Of a stretch of DNA of 64,000 nucleotides, positions 57,657 to 64,000 are shown piece by piece. Numbering within the stretch: position 1 is the stretch's first letter; each line of letters starts with the position of its first letter. The DNA comes from Eudoraea adriatica DSM 19308 (lineage in GTDB: Bacteria; Bacteroidota; Bacteroidia; Flavobacteriales; Flavobacteriaceae). The notes below the pieces were generated by a model, which was not told the DNA's origin, made no database searches, and was given only the letters and a program-made list of their open reading frames with translations. The stretch lies in NCBI RefSeq assembly GCF_000382125.1, contig NZ_KB907546.1, positions 124,001-188,000 on the forward strand. Reading direction: 5' to 3'. The translations under genes and the position numbers were made by a program.

Positions 57657-58079
57657 TTATTTGGCAAATAACTGGGCCATATCTTTAAAAGCCTTAAATT
57701 CCAGGGCATTTCCCGCAGGATCTAAAAAGAACATAGTAGCTTGTTCACCTACCAATCCCTTAAAACGGATGTAGGGCTCTATGATGAATTTTATGCCCTT
57801 GTCTTCCAGTTCTTTGGCAAAAGTATGGAAAGTATCCCAGGGCAATACCACCCCATAATGAGGTACCGGTACCTCTTTGCCATCCACCGGATTGGAGTGA
57901 AGTTCCTCCGTGGTTTTTGGCTTGTAATGAATTACAAGTTGGTGCCCAAAAAGATTGAAATCAACCCAATGGTCACTGCTACGTCCTTCTTCACATTTAA
58001 GGACGTCTCTGTAAAAAATCCGGCATTCATTCAGGTTATGAACAGGAATGGCGATATGGAATGGCGAAATAGTTGGCAT
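57657..58079 (-). CDS. VOC family (glyoxalase/dioxygenase fold) protein
   Basis: The protein of about 140 residues has the paired beta-alpha-beta-beta-beta modules of the vicinal-oxygen-chelate fold: [20 protein letters not shown] with a metal-ligand histidine at the start, LVIHYKP in the middle, and [15 protein letters not shown] with the glutamate ligand at the end. The start at 58079 is chosen because the longer ORF (58097) overlaps the upstream hydrolase gene. The substrate is unknown. It is ten bases after the alpha/beta hydrolase gene, so probably co-transcribed. Confidence 0.85.
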   Translation of the reverse strand: MPTISPFHIAIPVHNLNECRIFYRDVLKCEEGRSSDHWVDFNLFGHQLVIHYKPKTTEELHSNPVDGKEVPVPHYGVVLPWDTFHTFAKELEDKGIKFIIEPYIRFKGLVGEQATMFFLDPAGNALEFKAFKDMAQLFAK

Positions 58080-58089
58080 AGAAAGTAAT

Positions 58090-58953
58090 TTAAGCACTAA
58101 AATTAGCCCTTTTCTTTGATTTCAAAAAATCTATAATTTGTTGGTTCAATTCATCCTGATGCATCGAATGACCTAAACCTCTTGTGCTAATTAGCTTGCT
58201 GTTCCTCCAATTGGCATGTACTTTTTCTGAGTTGTGATAGGGAGTAATCGGGTCTTCAATATCATGAATTAATAATCCGGCTATTTGAATTTCCCTGGCA
58301 AATTTCGAAGTGGAAAGATCTCGTATGCCGAATCCAAAGTGTCTCTGAACATAATCGTCCAGGGAACCTAATACCCGCTTATTAAAACCTACAAGCTTTT
58401 GATAATGTTCCATCAGTTCATAATATTCGGAAGGGGCGCCAATGGTCACAATCTTTTGAATGGAATTATGAGGATATATGTATTGGTGATAAACAGCTGT
58501 CATTCCCCCAACCGAGTGTCCGATTATATAAGCGGGATTAAAATGTTTTACAATATGTTGTGTGCATTCAGCATAAAGCGGAACATTAAATATTCCACCA
58601 GATGAATTACCATGAGCTGGCGCATCAAAGGCCACTATGGCAAAATTTGCGTCACTCAAAAACCGTATTAAGTTGCGCCAGCGAAATGAATTGCTTTCCC
58701 AGCCGTGCAGCAATAAAACAGCTTCTTTTGTACCGGTCCAGGAATAAGTTTGTATTTGTTTTCCACCCACTTCAATTCTGATATCTTCGGCGTTTTTTAA
58801 AAAGGCAGCCTGCAAAGGCAGTACATTGCCTTTTCTTGGTGAACTAAACAAGGTAAAAGCCTTTTCTCCGGCAAGTTTTTTTGAGAAAAGCGCAAGGATA
58901 TTGAAATAGGCCCCATAGGCTTTTGCAAAAATAGTATTTACTAAGTCTTTCAT
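58090..58953 (-). CDS. Alpha/beta hydrolase
   Basis: The 287-residue protein has [10 protein letters not shown] (oxyanion loop, about 83-92), a GHSVGG nucleophile elbow (S147), an aspartate in [12 protein letters not shown] and the histidine in [10 protein letters not shown] near the C-terminus. An N-terminal segment of about 55 residues precedes the fold and could be a membrane-associating helix, but no clear signal peptide is seen. Substrate unknown. Confidence 0.88.
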   Translation of the reverse strand: MKDLVNTIFAKAYGAYFNILALFSKKLAGEKAFTLFSSPRKGNVLPLQAAFLKNAEDIRIEVGGKQIQTYSWTGTKEAVLLLHGWESNSFRWRNLIRFLSDANFAIVAFDAPAHGNSSGGIFNVPLYAECTQHIVKHFNPAYIIGHSVGGMTAVYHQYIYPHNSIQKIVTIGAPSEYYELMEHYQKLVGFNKRVLGSLDDYVQRHFGFGIRDLSTSKFAREIQIAGLLIHDIEDPITPYHNSEKVHANWRNSKLISTRGLGHSMHQDELNQQIIDFLKSKKRANFSA

Positions 58954-59073
58954 TTTAAGTACCAGGTTATCCGTATGGCTTCTAAATTATAGTGCTATTA
59001 TTTAGCAGGTGAAATGTCAAAAATCAAAAGTGTTGTGCTTGCAGGTATTGCCTGATTTTTGTCATAATTTATT

Positions 59074-59628
59074 TCAATCCCAGCCCACCATCATGTACTT
59101 GATTTTAGAATCATCAGGGATTTGTACTTCTTCTATATCAATACTGGTGTCATAGCGCAGGCTTGCAGGCAATTCTTTTTTGTCTATGGTGAAGTATACA
59201 TCGCTATTCTCAATGAAAATGATTACGTTATTCAATGAGGTTACAATTTTCTTTATGGCATATCTGTCTTTTATGTCCTTAAATGTGCTTTGAAGCCCAA
59301 TCCCTTCTTCTGTTCTAAATCTGGGGTCCAATACCTGAATAATCCCGATTTTTGAAATACTATCGCTGTTTGCGGTTAGCTTTAACAATTGCTGCCCTCC
59401 TTTTTCATAGATTCTAATGGTTTTGGAGTTTGGTAACAATGTAGGTTGTAAAGTATCCCTTACGATGGAATCACTGGCAAATAAACGTTCAAGATCAGTA
59501 ATGGTGCTGTTTCGCATTAGTTTACCTACCTGGGAATTGGTGATCAAAAAGGTAGGATCTTTATCCTCTTTACATTGTATTAATGTCAGGGCAAGTAGCA
59601 AAACCCATATAAATTGAATGTTTTTCAT
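59074..59628 (-). CDS. Hypothetical lipoprotein downstream of the HerA-like gene
   Basis: The 184-residue protein has a signal peptide ending in LTLIQC (cysteine 19). No domain is recognised; the sequence has a helical N-terminal half and an EEVQIPDDSKIKYMMVGWD C-terminus. It starts six bases after the stop of the HerA-like ATPase gene, so the two share a transcript, although an ATPase in the cytoplasm and a lipoprotein are an unusual pair. Confidence 0.7.
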   Translation of the reverse strand: MKNIQFIWVLLLALTLIQCKEDKDPTFLITNSQVGKLMRNSTITDLERLFASDSIVRDTLQPTLLPNSKTIRIYEKGGQQLLKLTANSDSISKIGIIQVLDPRFRTEEGIGLQSTFKDIKDRYAIKKIVTSLNNVIIFIENSDVYFTIDKKELPASLRYDTSIDIEEVQIPDDSKIKYMMVGWD

Positions 59629-59634
59629 ATTTTC

Positions 59635-61158
59635 TTATCGTATCACTTTTTTTAATACCCCTAATACACCCCTTATAAAAGTTGCACTCGTTAAAACTTT
59701 TATGACCGGATTTATACGTGTACTTCTTCGTGTTGTCGTTCTTCTTGAAGATGTTCTGCGGCTTTGCTCTTCTCTTTCCGTTTCTTTTTCTGCTTCCCTC
59801 TCAGCTCTCTCAATTTTTTCATTTAAAATCTCGTAGGCACTCTCCCTGTCAATTATATCATTGTATTTCTTTACCAGTTTCGAATTCTTAATTACGGAAA
59901 CCAGTTCACTGTCTGTTAATACATCCATACGGCTCATTGGAGCACGCAGCATTGTAGCCGCAAGGGGAGTAGGCCTTCCTTTTTCATCTAAAGCCGTGAT
60001 CAGTGCTTCCCCTATCCCCAAGGAAGTTAGCACCTCTTTTGTATCATAGTACGGCGACAGAGGGTAGTTTTCAGCAGTTAGTTTAATGGCTTTTCGGTCT
60101 CTGGCGGTGAATGCCCTGAGGGCATGCTGCACTTTCAGACCTAATTGAGCGAGAACTGCATTGGGTACATCTGTTGGATTCTGTGTAACAAAATAAAGCC
60201 CAATGCCTTTAGAGCGAATAAGTTTTACAATACTCTCGATCTGATCTAATAAAGCCTCTGAAGCTTCTTTAAAAATTAAATGGGCCTCGTCTATAAAGAA
60301 TACCAGTTCAGGTCTGTCACTGTCTCCCTGTTCAGGGAATGTAGAATATATTTCGGCCAATAAACTCAGCATAAATGTGCTGAATAATTTGGGCCTGTCC
60401 TGTATATCCGTTAAGCGGACTATATTTATGTAGCCTCTTCCATTTTCATCAATACGGGTAAGATCTTCCACATCAAAGGATTTCTCACCAAAAAACAAAT
60501 CGGCTCCCTGCTGTTCCAATTCTATAATTTTCCTTAGAATAGTTCCTGTGGAGCTTGTTGAAATTCTTCCGTATTCCTTTGCAAATTCTTTTTTGCCTGT
60601 TCCGGTGGCGTATTGCAAAACCTTTTTGAAGTCCTTTAGATCCAGTAAAGGCAGTTTGTTGTCATCACAATATTTAAAAATAACAGCAACAATACCCTCC
60701 TGTACTTCGGAAAGATCAAGGATGCGGGAAAGTAAAACAGGCCCGAATTCTGATACTGTTGCACGGAGCTTTACACCATCTTGTTCTGACAGAGAAAGTA
60801 TTTCTACCGGAAAACTTTTAGGTTCAAAAGGCAGTCCAATCTTTTCATGCCTTTCATCAATTTTAGGATGTCCCGGACTAGGCTGGGCTATTCCGCTGAG
60901 GTCTCCTTTTAAATCCATTAAAAGTACCGGTATTCCTTTATCCGACAGGTTTTCCGCAATTACCTGAAGTGTTTTGGTCTTCCCCGTTCCTGTGGCACCG
61001 GCTATCAGACCGTGTCTGTTCAAAGTTCTTAGAGGAACTTTTACATGGGCCCCGGTAACTGTTTCCCCATCCAGCATCGCCGCACCCATTGTAATAAAAT
61101 CACCTTTAGTGGTATACCCCTTTTCAATATGTGCGTAGAATTCCTCTTTGGTACTCAT
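59635..61158 (-). CDS. HerA-like (DUF853) P-loop ATPase
   Basis: The protein of about 507 residues has the Walker A motif GATGTGKT (54-61) and a Walker B in VFFIDEAHLIF. The segments AKEYGRISTSSTGTILRKI and LLDQIESIVKLIRSKGIGLYFVTQ are typical of the DUF853 group of HerA-related ATPases. The C-terminus (about 440-507) is charged with Arg/Ser/Thr repeats followed by a short hydrophobic segment. Start 61158 (MSTKEEFYAH) is preferred; the longer ORF (61227) would overlap the divergent RidA gene. The HerA superfamily pumps DNA or protein; the role of this subgroup is unclear. Confidence 0.9.
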   Translation of the reverse strand: MSTKEEFYAHIEKGYTTKGDFITMGAAMLDGETVTGAHVKVPLRTLNRHGLIAGATGTGKTKTLQVIAENLSDKGIPVLLMDLKGDLSGIAQPSPGHPKIDERHEKIGLPFEPKSFPVEILSLSEQDGVKLRATVSEFGPVLLSRILDLSEVQEGIVAVIFKYCDDNKLPLLDLKDFKKVLQYATGTGKKEFAKEYGRISTSSTGTILRKIIELEQQGADLFFGEKSFDVEDLTRIDENGRGYINIVRLTDIQDRPKLFSTFMLSLLAEIYSTFPEQGDSDRPELVFFIDEAHLIFKEASEALLDQIESIVKLIRSKGIGLYFVTQNPTDVPNAVLAQLGLKVQHALRAFTARDRKAIKLTAENYPLSPYYDTKEVLTSLGIGEALITALDEKGRPTPLAATMLRAPMSRMDVLTDSELVSVIKNSKLVKKYNDIIDRESAYEILNEKIERAEREAEKETEREEQSRRTSSRRTTTRRSTRINPVIKVLTSATFIRGVLGVLKKVIR

Positions 61159-61215
61159 TTGGTCTATTTTTGATAAAAATAGGGTAATTTTAAGCAACAG
61201 TAAAAACAAAATAGA

Positions 61216-61668
61216 ATGAAAAAACATTTACAATTAGTTGCTATTCTCACATTGGTTTGTTGTTCTGTGCTTAGTTCGCAAGAGGATTCTGCAATTACTT
61301 TTCACGAATCTCATGAAGGAAAGAAAAGAAGTGCACCCTTCAGTGATGTTGTACAGGCAGGGAATATTTATTTCCTGGCCGGGCAGATAGGAATGGACCA
61401 TAAAACGCGAACTATGGTTGTTTCGGGAATCAGAACGGAAACGGAACAGGCAATTAAGAATATTCAGGAAGTTTTAGAACATCACGGGCTAACATTAAAC
61501 AACGTTGTAAAATGTACAGTAATATTGGGTACAATGGAGGATTTCTCAGAATTCAATGAAGTTTACTCCAAATATTTTACAATGAAACCTGCGCGGACCA
61601 CTTTTGCTGCAAGTGGCCTTGCCAGAAATGCCAGGGTTGAGATTGATGTAATCGCAGTTAAAAATTGA
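61216..61668 (+). CDS. Exported RidA family protein
   Basis: The 150-residue protein has an N-terminal signal peptide (KKHLQLVAILTLVCCSVLSS) followed by a complete RidA/YjgF domain (about 30-150): FSDVVQAGNIYFLAGQIGMD, KNIQEVLEHHGLTLNNVVKCTV and the closing PARTTFAASGLARNARVEID with the arginine that binds the substrate carboxylate in enamine deaminases. Cytosolic RidA removes reactive enamines. This copy seems to act outside the cytoplasm, so it may not have that role. It is divergent from the HerA-like gene. Confidence 0.85.
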   Translation: MKKHLQLVAILTLVCCSVLSSQEDSAITFHESHEGKKRSAPFSDVVQAGNIYFLAGQIGMDHKTRTMVVSGIRTETEQAIKNIQEVLEHHGLTLNNVVKCTVILGTMEDFSEFNEVYSKYFTMKPARTTFAASGLARNARVEIDVIAVKN

Positions 61669-61788
61669 AGGTATTCAGGATATAATTGCTTTTGAAATTA
61701 GGACCGGATAGAAGTACTCTTTTCCGCCTGCAAGTTAATTTGTCATTTATTTCCAAAAATTACATCCAAAATACCGTCTGCTATATGT

Positions 61789-61796
61789 TATCTTTG
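61789..61796 (+). promoter_or_regulatory. -7 promoter element of queE (TATCTTTG)
   Basis: TATCTTTG is a perfect TAnnTTTG match and ends four bases before the queE ATG, as at radC and rlmB. If this is the promoter, the transcript would begin at or next to the start codon. Confidence 0.5.
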
Positions 61797-61800
61797 CGGG

Positions 61801-62433
61801 ATGATCAATAAGGAGGTTTTGGAATTGGTAAATGCCGGCCTAATGCTCCCTCTCATGGAAGAATTCTACACTATTCAGGGGGAAGGTTTTCACAAAGGTA
61901 CGGCCGCTTATTTTATAAGGATTGGCGGATGTGATGTGGGGTGCCATTGGTGTGATGTAAAAGAAAGCTGGAATGCCGAAACCCATCCTCCAACGGCAAT
62001 AGAAAGTATTGTTCGTAATGCGGCAAGTTTTTCGGATACCATAGTTGTAACAGGCGGAGAACCTTTGATGTGGGATATGGGGCCTCTGACGAAAGCCTTA
62101 AAAAACAAAAATCTCAGCACACACATTGAAACTTCCGGGGCTTACCCTTTGACCGGTATATGGGACTGGATATGTTTGTCGCCTAAAAAGAACAAATTAC
62201 CTGTAGATGAAATTTACCGGCAGGCACACGAATTGAAAGTTATTGTTTACAATAAGCATGATCTGGTTTTTGCAGAAGAGCAGGCAAAAAAGGTAAGCAA
62301 AACCTGTATTCTGTATTTGCAACCGGAGTGGAGTGTCCGGGAAAAAGTAACCCCTATGATCGTAGATTATGTAATGAAGAACCCAAAATGGAAAGTATCT
62401 TTGCAAACCCATAAATACCTAAATATTCCCTAG
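61801..62433 (+). CDS. queE: 7-carboxy-7-deazaguanine synthase
   Basis: The 210-residue radical SAM enzyme has the three cysteines in GGCDVGCHWCDVKESWN (C44, C48, C51; spacing C-x3-C-x2-C), EFYTIQGEGFHKGTAAYF at the start and TGGEP. It makes the deazaguanine core of queuosine from carboxy-tetrahydropterin. The longer first spacing fits the QueE family. Partner genes queD and queC are not in the window. Confidence 0.95.
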   Translation: MINKEVLELVNAGLMLPLMEEFYTIQGEGFHKGTAAYFIRIGGCDVGCHWCDVKESWNAETHPPTAIESIVRNAASFSDTIVVTGGEPLMWDMGPLTKALKNKNLSTHIETSGAYPLTGIWDWICLSPKKNKLPVDEIYRQAHELKVIVYNKHDLVFAEEQAKKVSKTCILYLQPEWSVREKVTPMIVDYVMKNPKWKVSLQTHKYLNIP

Positions 62434-62519
62434 GTCAAAGTTATCCGCAAGTAATTATTCAATCTGGCTGGCTTTGAAAATCCCAAAAGGGCTAAAAAAA
62501 TGCCAAAAAATAGAGAGAA

Positions 62520-63314
62520 TTATCTACCTCCGTTATTTTGAAGATCAAGGATGCATTCGGCATCCAAAGTGGGAACTGCCACACCTTTGGACAATTTGCT
62601 TTTTTCTAAAACGCTCATCATGCCCCCTCCAAATTCCAATTCGGCGCGCATAAGGCAACCGGCTATATCACAATGGTTCTCGGCATCCGGGTCTTCATGA
62701 GGGTTTACCATTGCAGTGCCAAGATCAACTAAACCAAATAAATGTCCAAATTCGTGGTTAAGGGTTGAGGTTTCCACATCGGATATTGTAATCAGGGCAC
62801 TCCGATTGGCGAGTTTGCGCACAACGCCTTCATGGATAACCATTGATGTGTTTCTGTAAACTGCCCCAAGAGTTACAATACCCTCGTCTTCATCATCAGA
62901 ATCTGATGGTGCATCGGCAAAATAGATATATATGGCCAGGGTCTGCCCGTCGTTGTATGCAGTACGGTTTTCACTTTCCAGATCGGCTATCTCCTGCAGA
63001 GTCAATGTTTCCTCATCAGGGGAAGCTAATTCGCGGTAGACCACCTGTATGTCGTTTTTAAAGGTTCGATTTCTAAGATAGGTTTCAAAATTGTTCATGG
63101 TTTCACTTGTAGGCCGGAAACCGGTAACATAGGCAGCTTCTATTAATAACCTTGAATATGCTGTATTGGATAGAATATCATTGGCAGAATCTCCGGTTGC
63201 CAATAAATTAGCCGATTTATCAATCCCCGAAGGAGTTGTATTGTCACTGTCTTTTGAACAATTTAGGAAGAGTCCAATAGCGATCAATATGGTAAAGATT
63301 CGAAACTTTTTCAT
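62520..63314 (-). CDS. Metzincin-like zinc metalloprotease lipoprotein
   Basis: The 264-residue protein has lipobox FLNC (cysteine 19). The extended zinc motif HEFGHLFGLVD (187-197) fits HExxHxxGxxD, in which aspartate replaces the third histidine, and CLM (220-222) could be the Met-turn. Together they point to a small metzincin of the outer membrane or cell surface. Cysteines at 215 and 220 may form a disulfide. Substrate unknown. The stop lies 86 bases from the convergent queE stop. Confidence 0.8.
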   Translation of the reverse strand: MKKFRIFTILIAIGLFLNCSKDSDNTTPSGIDKSANLLATGDSANDILSNTAYSRLLIEAAYVTGFRPTSETMNNFETYLRNRTFKNDIQVVYRELASPDEETLTLQEIADLESENRTAYNDGQTLAIYIYFADAPSDSDDEDEGIVTLGAVYRNTSMVIHEGVVRKLANRSALITISDVETSTLNHEFGHLFGLVDLGTAMVNPHEDPDAENHCDIAGCLMRAELEFGGGMMSVLEKSKLSKGVAVPTLDAECILDLQNNGGR

Positions 63315-63339
63315 AGCTGTTTTAATTTTCTTTCAGGGC

Positions 63340-63347
63340 CAAAATTA
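63340..63347 (-). promoter_or_regulatory. -7 promoter element of the metzincin-like gene (TAATTTTG)
   Basis: On the minus strand TAATTTTG matches TAnnTTTG perfectly, 25 bases before the start. No clear -33 element is seen. Confidence 0.45.
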
Positions 63348-63380
63348 CATATAAATTACAACGTATTTTAAATACTTCTA

Positions 63381-64000
63381 TTATGATTGCACCTTAAGTC
63401 TTGCCAAATAGTCATAATGCGGTCCTTCACAAATCATCTCACAGCTAAAATTATGCTGCTCAGCGAGCTGTTTTAGGCTATTATAATCCAGATATAGCCA
63501 ATTAAAAGGATCGCTTTTTAAACCTTTATACATCATTCTAAATTCTACTTCACCGTAATATTTGCCATTATTTGGGATCCAATAACCACCATCATCATCT
63601 AACTCAAACATATATATTATATCACTTGAATCCAGCAATATCTGTCCTCCCCGATGCAACATGGATTCTAATTGGGTCATTAAACGATCTGCCTCATTTA
63701 ATGTTCCTGCTATTCCTATGCCATTCATTAACAGCAATATGGTATCAAATTTCATACCAGAATAATCAAAAATATTTGAGTGTATTACATCGCGTACCCC
63801 CCTTAACTTAGCTACGGCAACGGCACCTTCAGATGCATCCAGACCGGTAACTTCAAAGCCCTTTTTTTGCAAATGCAGGCTGTGACTGCCTGAACCACAT
63901 CCCACATCCAATACCTTACCACGGCAGAGATCCAAAGCTTTTTGTTCAATTATGGGCATAGCATCATAATCTCTGAACAAATAAGGCAATGGAAGAACAT
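63381..64000 (-). CDS. Class I SAM-dependent methyltransferase, partial (5' end outside window)
   Basis: The frame is open to the right edge of the window: codons upstream of 63989 read Val-Leu-Pro, and the codon at 63989 is TTG, not ATG. The normal N-terminus (about 35-45 residues in flavobacterial relatives, ending VLPLPYLFRDYD) therefore lies outside. The methyltransferase core is complete, with GKVLDVGCGSGSHSLHLQ (motif I, SAM binding) and DTILLLMNGIG (motif IV). The substrate is unknown. The stop lies 67 bases upstream of the next leftward gene. Confidence 0.88.
   Translation of the reverse strand, partial: VLPLPYLFRDYDAMPIIEQKALDLCRGKVLDVGCGSGSHSLHLQKKGFEVTGLDASEGAVAVAKLRGVRDVIHSNIFDYSGMKFDTILLLMNGIGIAGTLNEADRLMTQLESMLHRGGQILLDSSDIIYMFELDDDGGYWIPNNGKYYGEVEFRMMYKGLKSDPFNWLYLDYNSLKQLAEQHNFSCEMICEGPHYDYLARLKVQS

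Noticed and set aside
61159-61227. Longer start for the HerA-like protein at 61227
   Set aside because: The added 23 residues overlap the divergent RidA gene and relatives start near MSTKEEFYAH.
63381-63989. Methyltransferase as a complete gene starting at 63989
   Set aside because: The codon at 63989 is TTG and the frame stays open to the window edge with residues conserved in relatives, so the true start is outside.

Overview
The window is about 64 kb of chromosome from a member of the Bacteroidota, almost certainly a flavobacterium (Flavobacteriaceae). The evidence is consistent across the window: AT-rich DNA, promoters of the TTTG/TAnnTTTG type, no Shine-Dalgarno sequences before ribosomal-protein genes, a SusC/SusD pair, a FecI/FecR/TonB-receptor signalling set, many lipoproteins, and the order rpsL-rpsG-fusA-rpsJ-rplC without tuf. 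No phage, insertion sequence, CRISPR array or rRNA operon is visible. Two genes run off the window: a DUF1569-like gene at the left edge and a methyltransferase at the right edge.

Left part (1-14.9 kb): radC, a polysaccharide-deacetylase-like gene that seems to have lost its catalytic residues, and a YjjG-type phosphatase lie in one operon. A three-gene envelope cluster follows (lipoprotein, DUF5723 barrel, secreted protein), then rarA, a rhomboid protease and rlmB. A leftward SusC/SusD operon ends with a small GDGWNG-containing lipoprotein.

Centre (15.3-32.6 kb): a rightward run joins the str, S10, spc and alpha ribosomal-protein clusters, including secY, infA, rpmJ and rpoA, and ends at a clear terminator after rplQ. 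A strong housekeeping promoter precedes rpsL. A hairpin and a terminator-like element sit between rpsJ and rplC, inside the run, and look like an attenuator. L17 carries a long acidic C-terminal tail.

Right part (32.6-64 kb): metabolic genes carA, eno and gltA, two adjacent pentein-fold enzymes (a dimethylarginine hydrolase relative and CtlX), then argS, ffh, folD and queE. Between argS and ffh lies a cell-surface signalling locus: an ECF sigma factor, a FecR anti-sigma factor, a TonB receptor with an STN domain, and a divergent repeat-built lipoprotein. The fecR gene and the divergent lipoprotein share a promoter-like element with the same blocks and the same spacing, AGGGTAGGGT-N14-TTGTTTTA-N2-GTTATA. 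This is the strongest candidate here for a little-described system: the sigma factor probably drives both the receptor operon and the lipoprotein. The rest is a scatter of envelope and enzyme genes: a secreted esterase-like lipoprotein, a GT39-type glycosyltransferase, an aldo/keto reductase, a glyoxalase-fold protein, an alpha/beta hydrolase, a HerA-like ATPase, an exported RidA protein and a metzincin-like lipoprotein.
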